Shown: positions 52,008 to 60,740, counted from the first letter of the stretch. The stretch is DNA of 64,000 nt from Metarhizobium sp964253915 (GCF_964253915.1 NZ_CAXUSG020000005.1:186001-250000), one strand, 5' to 3'. Numbers and translations are program-made. Notes: generated from the sequence alone by a model not told the origin.

Positions 52008-53351
52008 ATGACGCCGGGCGAATCACGAAACCATTTCCTCGGGGTCGGCCTCGACGATGTTGTCGCCGGGCCGGATCATGCCGATTATGACCGGTTGCGG
52101 CGGGTGTGGAACGGCATTGCCGATCGCCGGCCGGCGGCGATCGTCCGTGCCAGGAATGCGGACGATGTCGCCCGCACCGTCGCCCTGGCGGCCGAACGCG
52201 CGCTGCCGCTGGCGGTGCGTTGTGGCGGTCACAGCCTGCCGGGTCTTTCGACCTGCGATGGCGGAATCGTTCTCGATCTCTCGGGCATGAAGCGGGTCAG
52301 TGTAGATCCGGTGCAGTGTATTGCCGAGGTGGACGGTGGCGCCTTGCTGGGCGATCTCGACAGGGCCGGTGCCGATTTCGGGCTGGTGACACCGGCGGGC
52401 GTGATTTCGCACACCGGTGTCGGCGGACTGACCTTGGGCGGCGGGATGGGCTGGCTCAGCCGCCGGTTCGGATTGACGATCGACAACCTGCTTTCCGCCG
52501 AGATGGTGACGGCCGATTCGCGCCTCGTGCATGCCAACCCGGAGGCCGACCCGGAGCTTTTCTGGGGAATTCGAGGCGGCGGCGGTAATTTCGGCGTGGT
52601 GACGAAATTCCGGTTTCGCATGCATTCCCTCGGGGATGTCCTGATCGGGCGGTGGAGTTATCCCTCTTATTCCGCGGCCACCGCCTTGCAAGCCTACAAT
52701 GAGATTGCCCTCGAAGCGCCGCGCCAGCTGACGGCCACCTTCACCGTGACCGCGGATACGCTTTCGGTCGCGGCCTTGTGGTCCGGTGATGTCGGTGCGG
52801 CGGAGCCGGTGCTCCGGCGTTACGGCAGGCTGGCGCGAGCCGAATCGGAAGTGTTCGGCAGTGACACCTATCTCGATCTCCAGAGCCGCAACGACACGCA
52901 TTTTGCCTGGGGCAGGCGCTACTGCGCCAAAGGCGGATTTCTCGATGCCATCGATGGGGCGGTGATCGACTGCATGCTGGAAGGCGTAGCCTGCGCGCCG
53001 ACAGCCGATTGCGAATTCTATGTGATGCAGCTCGGCGGCGCGATCGCCGACATTGCCGAAGACGCCACCGCCTATTCCGGGCGAAAGGCAAATTTCTACT
53101 GGCTCGTCGAGCCGGTCTGGGATCTGCCCGCCGATGACGAACGGTGCCTGGCGTGGGCGCGGCATTGGGCAAAACGCCTGGCCGCCCTGTCGCAAGAGGG
53201 CAATTACGTCAACGAGCAGGGTGATATCGGCCGGCAGGTGTCATTCGATGCCTATGGTGCCGAAAAATACCAGCGTCTTGCCCGTCTGAAGGGGCGAGTC
53301 GATCCGGAAAACCTGTTTCGCCTCAACCAGAACATCGAGCCGATTCCCTGA
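52008..53351 (+). CDS. Berberine-bridge-type FAD-linked oxidoreductase
   Basis: A 447-residue flavoprotein. The PCMH-type FAD domain has RCGGHSLPGLS with the flavin-linking His at about residue 75, then GVGGLTLGGGMGWLSRRFGLTIDNL. The C-terminal BBE segment is YQRLARLKGRVDPENLFRLNQNI. Relatives oxidise sugars, alkaloids or polyketides with oxygen. The second attachment Cys of bicovalent members (GxC) is not present (GVISHTG), so flavin is probably held by the His only. No signal peptide. ATG 52008 follows GGGGGG. It is the only protein gene between two identical tRNA-Glu genes, an accessory setting. Confidence 0.9.
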   Translation: MTPGESRNHFLGVGLDDVVAGPDHADYDRLRRVWNGIADRRPAAIVRARNADDVARTVALAAERALPLAVRCGGHSLPGLSTCDGGIVLDLSGMKRVSVDPVQCIAEVDGGALLGDLDRAGADFGLVTPAGVISHTGVGGLTLGGGMGWLSRRFGLTIDNLLSAEMVTADSRLVHANPEADPELFWGIRGGGGNFGVVTKFRFRMHSLGDVLIGRWSYPSYSAATALQAYNEIALEAPRQLTATFTVTADTLSVAALWSGDVGAAEPVLRRYGRLARAESEVFGSDTYLDLQSRNDTHFAWGRRYCAKGGFLDAIDGAVIDCMLEGVACAPTADCEFYVMQLGGAIADIAEDATAYSGRKANFYWLVEPVWDLPADDERCLAWARHWAKRLAALSQEGNYVNEQGDIGRQVSFDAYGAEKYQRLARLKGRVDPENLFRLNQNIEPIP

Positions 53352-53419
53352 CATGCGAAAAGTTCCACGCGAAGGGATCAATCCCGGTGGTCATCGACAT
53401 TTCAAATGGGGGAGGACAG

Positions 53420-53494
53420 TGGCACGCCCTAGGGGAGTCGAACCCCTCTTTTCAGAATGAAAATCTGACGTCCTAACCGATAGACGAAGGGCGC
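53420..53494 (-). tRNA. tRNA-Glu (TTC), copy 2
   Basis: Identical in all 75 bases to copy 1 at 51606-51680, with the same anticodon TTC and encoded CCA. The repeat unit extends from 53418 to 53521 and differs from copy 1 only by the absence of one CTG triplet in the leader. Confidence 0.96.
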
Positions 53495-53508
53495 GTGCTG
53501 TGGCGCCC

Positions 53509-53537
53509 TTATAGTCAGGACATAAAAAACGCGCAAG
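53509..53537 (-). promoter_or_regulatory. Promoter of tRNA-Glu copy 2
   Basis: CTTGCG (53537-53532), 17 bases, CTATAA (53514-53509) on the minus strand. Elements and spacing equal those of copy 1, while the spacer sequence differs in its distal half, which argues for function. Confidence 0.75.
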
Positions 53538-53713
53538 CGGGAAAATCGATTTTTTTCAAAAAAATGACAGTCGCGGGCGCATTTGAAAAATCTGTTGATA
53601 AAGGCTTAAAAACAAGGGCTTATCCACGGGAGAAATTGACGGGCCGATACATTTTCCGACGGCGATTGCGGGTCGAGATGTGTCGACCCTCGGCAATTGG
53701 TACGTGAGGTCTT

Positions 53714-53748
53714 CATGGCAAAACGGCCCGCTATGTGCAGGCCGTTTT
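53714..53748 (-). terminator. Terminator of the M15-type lipoprotein gene
   Basis: AAAACGGCC / GGCCGTTTT (53720-53728 / 53740-53748). On the minus strand the stem ends in GTTTTGCC. It is about 30 bases after the stop. Confidence 0.55.
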
Positions 53749-53778
53749 CGGAAAGGGAGTAAGGATTGCCTGCTGGCG

Positions 53779-54894
53779 TCAGGCTTCCCGCCGGCCGCAG
53801 CGCCAGTTCCAGTCGCGGGTCCTGCCAGTGTCGATATGGACGGATGCGGTGTGGCAGTAGGTGCCGACGCCGCCGCGACCGGGCTGCGAGCGCAGGAAGG
53901 CGGCAAGATCCCACTTCGACACGCCGTCGATCTGCATGTCGGCGGCATTGCAGCTCAGATGCATGGAGCCTTCCACGCCGCCGACGCGGCGATTGTGGGC
54001 GACATCGCGGTAGCCGGAGGTCACCACGGCCTTGCGGCCGAAATGCCGTTCCGCGGCCTTGATGATTCCCACAAGTTCAGGCTTGAAGCAGCCGACCTTG
54101 ACGCCGGCATTCTGGATCTTCAGCCCGTGGGCCGCCGCACGCGCCAGGCCGGAGAGCGAGGCAAGCTTCATCAGGCCGGCCGGCTTGTCGTCGTTGTCGT
54201 CGCCCGGCGTATAAAGATCCTTGGAGGCGTAGAAGCTGGCAGCCATGGACAGCGGCAGGTCGTCGGCGCCGATATAGTCGTTGTTGCGGAAGGCAAGCGC
54301 GTTGATCGGCTTGTCGCCGGCAGCCATTTTTTCCTTCTTGCCCTTGTTGCGGGCATCGGAAACCTTGTCCGAGGTTTCGGCCGTCGGCTGCGTATCCGTT
54401 TCCGGTGTCGTAGAGCGGCTGTAGACGCTGTTGAAGGCGGGATTCAATCCGGATGTCGGCGCGTAGGCGGGCACGTCAGACATTGTTTCGGTGGTATCTA
54501 CAGGCTGTGCCGTGCGCGTCGAGAAAATGCTGGAGCGGCTGGCGTTGATTCCCGTCGATTGCATCGTCAGGCCGCCGATATCGGCGGGCGTTTGCGTTGC
54601 CTGATCGGCCTGCATGTCCGCGGAGGGCGAATCGAGGGCGACTGCGGCGGCATCGGAATCGATCGGCGGCAGTGCCGTCTCCGTGGTCGCGGTTTCGGTC
54701 GGTTGCGTCGTACGCGGCTTCTGCTTTCTCAGCGTCTGCCCGTTTGTCTTGGTGCTGTTGGTGACCAGATCGTCGCTATCGGCCTTCAGCGAGCCGGAGG
54801 GAGATGAAACACAGCCCGCCAGCGACAAAGCGAATACGGAGACCATCAGCGCCGGGCCGAAGCCAAGGCGTTTCCGCGGCAATTCCTGCTTCAT
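53779..54894 (-). CDS. Lipoprotein with peptidase M15-type domain (YcbK-like)
   Basis: A 371-residue predicted lipoprotein, lipobox SLAGC with C28. About 220 residues of Thr/Ala-rich disordered linker follow. The C-terminal domain (about 255-365) has VVTSGYRDVAHNRRVGGVEGSMHLSCNAADMQI and the terminal HTASVHIDTGRTRDWNW. The H-x-D...H pattern suggests a zinc peptidase of the M15/YcbK family that cuts or binds peptidoglycan. The start is uncertain: ATG 54894 lacks a good ribosome site, and an upstream ATG at 54945 or a TTG near 54903 is possible. Confidence 0.85.
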   Translation of the reverse strand: MKQELPRKRLGFGPALMVSVFALSLAGCVSSPSGSLKADSDDLVTNSTKTNGQTLRKQKPRTTQPTETATTETALPPIDSDAAAVALDSPSADMQADQATQTPADIGGLTMQSTGINASRSSIFSTRTAQPVDTTETMSDVPAYAPTSGLNPAFNSVYSRSTTPETDTQPTAETSDKVSDARNKGKKEKMAAGDKPINALAFRNNDYIGADDLPLSMAASFYASKDLYTPGDDNDDKPAGLMKLASLSGLARAAAHGLKIQNAGVKVGCFKPELVGIIKAAERHFGRKAVVTSGYRDVAHNRRVGGVEGSMHLSCNAADMQIDGVSKWDLAAFLRSQPGRGGVGTYCHTASVHIDTGRTRDWNWRCGRREA

Positions 54895-55042
54895 GCGCAA
54901 AAACAAGACATATTTCCTTCGTTCGCGCGGTCGGCCCACAATCATGTGGATGCGACCGTACCGGAATGGCGCAGAAACTTGCCGGCACCCGGTATTGCCA
55001 AAATCGAAGGACTTAAAGCATGCGTGACTTGCGCTAAGCTTT

Positions 55043-55070
55043 CACGCGGCAAGCGGATGCCTGCCGCGTG
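55043..55070. terminator. Hairpin downstream of gloA
   Basis: CACGCGGCA / TGCCGCGTG (55043-55051 / 55062-55070), 9 bp. It lies just after the gloA stop (minus strand). T-runs are weak on both sides. Confidence 0.4.
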
Positions 55071-55080
55071 GATGCTTTTC

Positions 55081-55521
55081 TTACCAGCTGCCGGTGTTCT
55101 GCATCGAAGCCCAGGGCTCCGCCGGCGCCAGGTTCGCGCCCTTCTGCAGGATTTCGATGGAAATGCCGTCCGGCGAGCGGACAAAGGCCATATGGCCATC
55201 GCGCGGCGGGCGGTTAATCGTCACGCCATTGTCCATGAGATGCTGGCAGAAACCGTAGATATCGTCGACTTCATAGGCCAGATGACCGAAATTGCGGCCG
55301 CCGGTGTAGTCCTCCGTGTCCCAGTTATAGGTGAGTTCGACACAGGGGGCGAGATTGGCGCGGGCGGCTTCCAGATCGTCGCTGGCGGCCAGGAAAACCA
55401 GGGTGAATCGGCCCTTTTCGTTCTCGATACGGCGGATTTCCGTAAGGCCGAAGAGCTTGGTATAGAAATGCAGCGAGGCTTCGAGATCTTTCACTCGTAC
55501 CATCGTGTGAAGGTAGCGCAT
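55081..55521 (-). CDS. gloA: Lactoylglutathione lyase (glyoxalase I)
   Basis: A 146-residue metalloenzyme that turns the hemithioacetal of methylglyoxal and glutathione into lactoylglutathione. The paired beta-alpha-beta-beta-beta units carry the metal ligands: His in YLHTMVRVKD, Glu in CVELTYNW, His in NFGHLAYEVDD and Glu in GISIEILQKG. FYTKLFGLTEIRRIENEKGRFTLVFL is typical. Length matches short bacterial GloA. Single gene, divergent from the cold-shock gene. Confidence 0.93.
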   Translation of the reverse strand: MRYLHTMVRVKDLEASLHFYTKLFGLTEIRRIENEKGRFTLVFLAASDDLEAARANLAPCVELTYNWDTEDYTGGRNFGHLAYEVDDIYGFCQHLMDNGVTINRPPRDGHMAFVRSPDGISIEILQKGANLAPAEPWASMQNTGSW

Positions 55522-55716
55522 CCGACTATTCTCCTTTTGTCATTGCGGCCAGATATTTGGCTTGAAATCAGCTTCAAGCAAGCCTTCGCCGCTATAAATC
55601 GATTTGGGTAAAATCAAAACTAGGACTTGCGCTGATGCATCGCCACGATGTTAATCTGTTCGTCAAGAATCAGTTAACCGTAACGAAGTGACGCGTGTTC
55701 GAGGGGCTGGCAGAAT

Positions 55717-56295
55717 ATGGTGGACAAGATTTCGTCGAAAGGCATCGCATTTTTCGAAGAGCTTTCGAGCGAACCTGTTGAGCTGATCGAAGTGACGGGA
55801 GTCGTGAAGTGGTTTGACGTTGCCAAAGGGTTTGGCTTCATCATTCCCGACAACGGCATGCAGGACGTTCTCCTGCATGTGACCTGCCTGCGCCGGGACG
55901 GTTATCAGACGATTTTGGAGGGTACCCGCATCGTTGCTCTGGTTCAGAAGCGCGACCGCGGTTTCCAGGCATTCCGGATCCTTTCGATGGATCAGTCGAC
56001 GGCGGTGCATCCGTCGCAGATGCCGCCGGTGCGCACGCATGTGCAGGTAACGCCGACGAGCGGCCTCGAACGGGCGCTGGTGAAGTGGTTCAACCGCACC
56101 AAGGGTTTTGGCTTCCTGACGCGCGGCGAGGGCACCGAGGACATTTTCGTCCACATGGAAACCCTGCGTCGTTTTGGCTTGACGGAGCTTCGTCCCGGAC
56201 AGACGGTTCTTGTGCGGTTCGGCGATGGCGACAAGGGCTTGATGGCGGCGGAAATCCATCCCGATATGCCCAATCCCTCCACGCGCTCGCACTGA
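55717..56295 (+). CDS. Double cold-shock-domain protein
   Basis: A 192-residue protein with two cold-shock domains. CSD1 (about 24-90) begins TGVVKWFDVAKGFGFI, and its RNP2-equivalent is DVLLHVT instead of DIFVHxS. CSD2 (about 115-183) is canonical: ALVKWFNRTKGFGFLTR...EDIFVHMETLRR. Two-domain CSPs are an alphaproteobacterial variant (as in Caulobacter CspC/CspD) that bind RNA and are often stationary-phase proteins. It is followed after 5 bases by the DUF192 gene, certainly in one mRNA. Confidence 0.93.
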   Translation: MVDKISSKGIAFFEELSSEPVELIEVTGVVKWFDVAKGFGFIIPDNGMQDVLLHVTCLRRDGYQTILEGTRIVALVQKRDRGFQAFRILSMDQSTAVHPSQMPPVRTHVQVTPTSGLERALVKWFNRTKGFGFLTRGEGTEDIFVHMETLRRFGLTELRPGQTVLVRFGDGDKGLMAAEIHPDMPNPSTRSH

Positions 56296-56300
56296 AGCCG

Positions 56301-56783
56301 ATGGCCAGTTTTTCCGGATATCTGAAAAGCGCCGCGCTGGCGCTTTTTTTGTTGTTCACCGCCTTCGCCTCGTCTTTTGCCGAGGAGGTCAAGTTTTCGT
56401 CGGAACTTCTGACGATTACCTCGACCGGCGGCAGCAAGCATCAGTTCACCGTGGATCTCGCGGTGACGCCGGCCCAGCGTGAGCAGGGCCTGATGTTTCG
56501 CAAGAGCATGGGGCGGGATGCCGGCATGCTCTTTGATTTCGGCGAAAGCCGGCCGGTCATGATGTGGATGAAGAACACCGACCTGGCGCTCGATATGCTG
56601 TTCATTGGCAAGAACGGCGCAATCCACCGTATCCATCGCAATGCCGTGCCTTATTCGGAGGACATCATCTCCTCCAACGGTTCCGTGATGTATGTGCTGG
56701 AGTTGAACGGCGGCACTGCTGCTGCACTGGGCATCCACGAAGGAGACCGGGTCTCCAGCCGCCAGATTGGCAACGTCAACTGA
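56301..56783 (+). CDS. DUF192 exported protein
   Basis: A 160-residue exported protein. Signal peptide about 1-27 (ASSFA|EEV), then the DUF192 fold: VDLAVTPAQREQGLMFRKSM, MLFDFGESRPVMMWMKNTDLALDMLFI and the GxxxxGIHEGDRV end. The family role is unknown. ATG 56301 follows the cold-shock stop by 5 bases, and no other start gives the signal. The convergent tRNA-Arg lies 17 bases downstream. Confidence 0.9.
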   Translation: MASFSGYLKSAALALFLLFTAFASSFAEEVKFSSELLTITSTGGSKHQFTVDLAVTPAQREQGLMFRKSMGRDAGMLFDFGESRPVMMWMKNTDLALDMLFIGKNGAIHRIHRNAVPYSEDIISSNGSVMYVLELNGGTAAALGIHEGDRVSSRQIGNVN

Positions 56784-56800
56784 TTGATCGCTTGGGGAGT

Positions 56801-56877
<77 letters not shown>

Positions 56878-56953
56878 AATCGGCTTTCGGCAGTCTGATC
56901 GTAGTCGCGGAGGATGACCAAAACATCATCTTCCGCGTTGTGCGTCGGCGGCC

Positions 56954-57259
56954 TCAGTGAGTCCAGGGCTGCGTGCGGTTGAACTTGAAGTTGTCCGAGT
57001 AGGAAACGGCCTTGCGCGTTGCGTCCTTGGGGAGGATCACGCGATATTCAATGCCGTTGCGCTGGGCATAGGCTTCCGCCTGTTCCTGCGATTCGAATGT
57101 CAGCTTCACCTGCTGGCGCATGTCGCCGGAAGAGGTGTAGCCCATGATCGGATCGATCTTCCGCGGCTGGTCCTGATCGAATTCCAGCACCCAGAGATGC
57201 GTCTTGGCCTTGCCGGACTGCATTGCAGTTTTTGCAGGACGATAAATCTTTGCAGGCAT
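56954..57259 (-). CDS. NDUFS4-like complex I accessory protein
   Basis: A 101-residue protein of the NDUFS4 (18-kDa ETC complex I) family. AKIYRPAKTAMQSGKAKTHLWVLEF is the N-terminal signature. PIMGYTSSGDMRQQVKLTFESQEQAEAYAQRNGIEY is the ETC-C1 core. In alphaproteobacteria this subunit belongs to NADH dehydrogenase, as in mitochondria. ATG 57259 is chosen (MPAKIYRP); 57268 would add three residues. It stands alone. Confidence 0.92.
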   Translation of the reverse strand: MPAKIYRPAKTAMQSGKAKTHLWVLEFDQDQPRKIDPIMGYTSSGDMRQQVKLTFESQEQAEAYAQRNGIEYRVILPKDATRKAVSYSDNFKFNRTQPWTH

Positions 57260-57495
57260 TGGCACCATGCTCCACAGTCAGGTCAATGTAATTCCGCTTA
57301 CGAGCGACCGTTGGCGCAAGCCAAACATTGCCGAAGCGGGGAGATTCTCAATTCCGGCCGTGCAGCCCCAAGTCGAATCCCAAGGGCACAATTAACGGCG
57401 TCAACGGAGTTTAGCAATCCACCATCGCCGGAACAAGTTAAGAACGCCTCAAGATTTCCCGGACTGTTTCCGGGCGATGGCCCGCGCGCGCCGTG

Positions 57496-58359
57496 TCATT
57501 GTTCGCCGGTCGCGTCCTGCAGCGTTTTTATCGCGTCGTCACCGGCAACGAAGGCGCTTGCACCTGCGTCCCAGTGATAGGTCGTGGATACCTTATTATC
57601 GAATGGTTCCGGTACCGGCTGGTCGTCGCACGGTTCGCCGGTCGTTTCCCGTCGGTCGTCGATGGTCACGACAATCGCGTAGTAGGGTGTTGCCTGTTTC
57701 TCCGCTGTGCCGGCAAAGGAGACTGTCTGCGAAGTTCGCGTGGCGCAAAGCTGCAACCCGTAGGTAGAGACAGCATCGACCAGCCGCAGCTTGCCCTCGT
57801 GGAGGAAGGTGAGTGCCGTGGCGCCGAAGACCTCGCCAGCGTTGAAATGCTCGCTGTAGATGGCTAGTGCCTCGCTGTTATCGCCGATGCCGAGCTTCGG
57901 CACCTGTGCGAAACCGGTGAAGCGGTCCATGCCGACATCCACGGCATCGAGGAATTTAGGCGTCTCGCTCATGTCGAAAACGGCCAGCATCGCCGGTTGC
58001 TCCGCCACGCCTTCGGCTTGGCCGACCCCGGCCATGATTGCAAGCAGCGGTTTGCCTTCGGCCCGAAACGGCAGCGCCTGCACGCCCGACAGGACGACGG
58101 CATCGCCGAGCACGCCTCCAAACCCTTCGATGAGATGCCGGAGCGGGGCCTTGAGGTGTCCCTTCGTCTCCTTGTCCTGGCTGGCAAGATCGGGAATGAC
58201 TTGCCGCAACAGGTCGGCATAGGACAGGTCGGCATGACCGGAGACCGGATCGCCCAATTCGACCGACTGCACGACCTCGTTGGCGGCCATCGCCGGCGCG
58301 GCCAACAACAGCGTCAAAAGACTGAAGACGGCTGCATGGACCCTAGTCGAGACACCCAT
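57496..58359 (-). CDS. Exported protein, unknown
   Basis: A 287-residue predicted periplasmic protein. Signal about residues 1-25 (PAMA|ANEV). The rest has Asp/Glu-rich surface regions, two cysteines likely to form a disulfide (LCATRT, EPCDDQ) and no recognised domain. FADMSETPKFLDAVDVGMDRFTGFAQVPKLGIGDN-type sequences hint at a globular, possibly beta-propeller-like fold, but that is a guess. It borders the AT-rich pocket to its right. Confidence 0.72.
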   Translation of the reverse strand: MGVSTRVHAAVFSLLTLLLAAPAMAANEVVQSVELGDPVSGHADLSYADLLRQVIPDLASQDKETKGHLKAPLRHLIEGFGGVLGDAVVLSGVQALPFRAEGKPLLAIMAGVGQAEGVAEQPAMLAVFDMSETPKFLDAVDVGMDRFTGFAQVPKLGIGDNSEALAIYSEHFNAGEVFGATALTFLHEGKLRLVDAVSTYGLQLCATRTSQTVSFAGTAEKQATPYYAIVVTIDDRRETTGEPCDDQPVPEPFDNKVSTTYHWDAGASAFVAGDDAIKTLQDATGEQ

Positions 58360-58768
58360 GTTGGATATTCCTGCTTCTTAAGAAAACTGAGATGATCGTT
58401 ACATTCTCAGATCGGCTGATGAGGAAAGTCAAGAATTCGTTGCCAATCTCACATCGAAGGACGGCCGTCTAACCGGAGAAATTCTTGAATTTTCTGATTG
58501 TGTAAGTAAAAAACTCGGTTTCAACACATAGATCTATATATCTACCGTCTTCCGCATTTTTCATCGAGCACCCGTCCGCGCATTGGAGGCGGAAGGCTGT
58601 TTCATTCATCTATAGAAAATTGAATTTGGAAAATTAGTAAGTCTCTCAATGTATTGTGAGTGTTCATGGCTATGAATTGGAATTATTCGTAGGAAATTGT
58701 TCACGCGCTATCGCTATATTGAAAAATATTGGAATTTCCACTACGATAAAGGCAGGATTTATATCGTC
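58360..58768. other. AT-rich intergenic region
   Basis: 409 bases, clearly richer in A and T than the rest of the window (especially 58480-58760). I see no gene, tRNA or hairpin. It probably holds the promoter of the DUF4214 gene (AGGA near 58753 is its likely ribosome site) and that of the exported protein to the left. Confidence 0.5.
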
Positions 58769-59482
58769 ATGACGACTGTTCAGGGTGCTTATGTTGCATT
58801 GCTTGGCCGCCCCGCTGACCCGGAAGGCTTGGCGTATTTTAACGAACTCACCAATAACGGCACTGACCTTTCCGGTCTGGCATCTCTGACCAGCAGCGAA
58901 GAATATCAGAGCCGCTTTGCCGGCATGAGCAACGAGGAAATCGTCTCTTCGATCTACGAAAGCTTGCTTGGTCGTGTGCCTGACGCCGAAGGGCTGGAAT
59001 ACTGGGTCGATCAGTTGGAATCCGGTACTCTGGATATCAGCACCATTGCGCTGAACATCCAGGATGGCGCCCAGGGCGCAGATCAAGCCGTCGTCGCTGC
59101 CAAGGTCGCCGCTGCCGATCTGTTCACCGGACAACTCGATACGCCGGAAGAAATTGCAGCCTACGCCGGGGATCTCGCTGCACTGTTTGGTCGCGCGTTC
59201 CAGTCGAGTATGCAGTCGAATTCAGGCATACAGCCGGAAATGCGGATAGACGTTGACCCTACCGAGGTGCCAAACCCGCAGCGCGACCTGGATTCGATCA
59301 TAGCCAGCCTTCAGAAGAGCGTTGAACGCCTGCTGGAGGGTTTGGATGCAGAGTGGGACAACGAGCCATCTGAAATATGGGCAAGCTACAAGAGTAAGAT
59401 CATCGATGCGATCAAGGAGCATTATCCGGATATCGAGATAACGGGCGCTCAAACCTCGACGGTTGACTTTCTCATCGCCTAA
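58769..59482 (+). CDS. DUF4214 protein, possible type I secretion substrate
   Basis: A 237-residue acidic protein. DUF4214 repeat 1 is about residues 4-50 (AYVALLGRPADPEGLAYF) and repeat 2 about 56-100 (IYESLLGRVPDAEGLEYW). A helical C-terminal region (DLDSIIASLQKSVERLLEGL) ends in TSTVDFLIA. DUF4214 units occur in secreted, often calcium-binding surface proteins. The short Asp plus hydrophobic tail resembles C-terminal signals of type I exported proteins. No N-terminal signal. No RTX nonapeptide repeats. ATG 58769 starts the domain. It follows an AT-rich stretch, which suggests acquisition. Confidence 0.82.
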   Translation: MTTVQGAYVALLGRPADPEGLAYFNELTNNGTDLSGLASLTSSEEYQSRFAGMSNEEIVSSIYESLLGRVPDAEGLEYWVDQLESGTLDISTIALNIQDGAQGADQAVVAAKVAAADLFTGQLDTPEEIAAYAGDLAALFGRAFQSSMQSNSGIQPEMRIDVDPTEVPNPQRDLDSIIASLQKSVERLLEGLDAEWDNEPSEIWASYKSKIIDAIKEHYPDIEITGAQTSTVDFLIA

Positions 59483-59489
59483 AACCTGC

Positions 59490-59523
59490 CATGTGCCGTC
59501 ATCGTCCGTGCTGATGGCGCATG
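59490..59523 (+). terminator. Hairpin after the DUF4214 gene
   Basis: CATGTGCCGTCA (59490-59501) with TGATGGCGCATG (59512-59523), 12 pairs including two G-U, 10-nt loop, then TCCTGTTTCC. A plausible weak terminator. Confidence 0.45.
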
Positions 59524-59749
59524 TCCTGTTTCCGCAAGCCGATTCCCTCGAGGATGTCGAGTTCACGCAATTCTGTGGTTAAACGCTCGCGCATAGCCGC
59601 TTTCCATCGTGCCGGCTCTCAGATGGACAGTTTGCCCGATTTTTTTGAAATTGTTTCAACCCCGGAACGGGAAACAAGCAGTTTTCCATCAAGGGAAAAT
59701 CGCGAAGATTCTGAATCGGTGATTTTATTGCCCTATCAACCACTTAAAG

Positions 59750-59826
<77 letters not shown>

Positions 59827-59839
59827 TACCGGCAATAAC

Positions 59840-59862
59840 GGGGGGAATACACGGTTCCCCCC
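59840..59862 (-). terminator. Terminator of the aap operon
   Basis: GGGGGGAA / TTCCCCCC (59840-59847 / 59855-59862), 8-bp stem with a 7-nt loop between aapP and tRNA-Pro. T-run on the minus strand is short (GTTATTG). Confidence 0.5.
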
Positions 59863-59941
59863 GGCATCGCAACTGCTAAAATCATGTTTGCGCACCCCTT
59901 TGTCACATCCTGCCCGGATATATCGAGGGGGCTTCGGTTGC

Positions 59942-60715
59942 CTAGTGCAGGATCTGGCTCAGGAAGAGCTTGGTGCGCTCGTGCTGCGGGTTGTCGAAGA
60001 ATTCGGCCGGCGAATTCTGTTCGACGATCTGGCCCTGGTCCATGAAGATGACCCGGTTGGCGACCTGGCGGGCAAAACCCATTTCGTGCGTGACGCACAG
60101 CATGGTCATGCCTTCTTCGGCGAGGCTCACCATGGTGTCGAGCACTTCCTTGACCATTTCCGGGTCGAGCGCCGAGGTCGGCTCGTCGAAAAGCATGATC
60201 TTCGGCTTCATGCACAGCGAACGGGCGATCGCCACGCGCTGCTGCTGGCCGCCGGACAGCTGGCCCGGATACTTGTTGGCCTGTTCCGGGATCTTGACGC
60301 GCTTCAGATAGTGCATCGCCACCTCTTCGGCTTCCTTCTTCGGCATCTTGCGAACCCAGATCGGCGCCAGCGTGCAGTTTTCCAGGATCGTCAGGTGCGG
60401 GAAGAGGTTGAAGTGCTGGAAAACCATGCCGACTTCGCGGCGGACTTCGTCGATCTTCTTCAGGTCGTTGGTGAGTTCGATGCCGTCGACGACGATGTTG
60501 CCGGACTGGTGCTCCTCCAGGCGGTTGATGCAGCGGATCATCGTCGACTTGCCCGAGCCGGACGGGCCGGCGATGACGATGCGTTCGCCTTTCATGACCT
60601 TGAGGTCGATATCGCGCAGCACGTGGAAATCGCCGTACCACTTGTTCATGTTGCTGATCTGGACAGCGACGTCAGTCGCGGAAACCGTCAGTTTTTTGGT
60701 GAGTGCCTCAGCCAT
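59942..60715 (-). CDS. aapP: General L-amino acid ABC transporter ATP-binding protein
   Basis: A 257-residue ABC ATPase that powers import of many L-amino acids. Walker A is GPSGSGKST, Q-loop VFQHFNLFPHLT, signature LSGGQQQR, Walker B IMLFDEP and the switch His in CVTHEMGFA. The start is MAEALTKKL at 60715. The 41 codons upstream are in the aapM end. Last gene of aapJQMP, 25 bases after aapM. Confidence 0.95.
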   Translation of the reverse strand: MAEALTKKLTVSATDVAVQISNMNKWYGDFHVLRDIDLKVMKGERIVIAGPSGSGKSTMIRCINRLEEHQSGNIVVDGIELTNDLKKIDEVRREVGMVFQHFNLFPHLTILENCTLAPIWVRKMPKKEAEEVAMHYLKRVKIPEQANKYPGQLSGGQQQRVAIARSLCMKPKIMLFDEPTSALDPEMVKEVLDTMVSLAEEGMTMLCVTHEMGFARQVANRVIFMDQGQIVEQNSPAEFFDNPQHERTKLFLSQILH

Positions 60716-60740
60716 TAAATCTGTACCCCTTGAGAATTTC

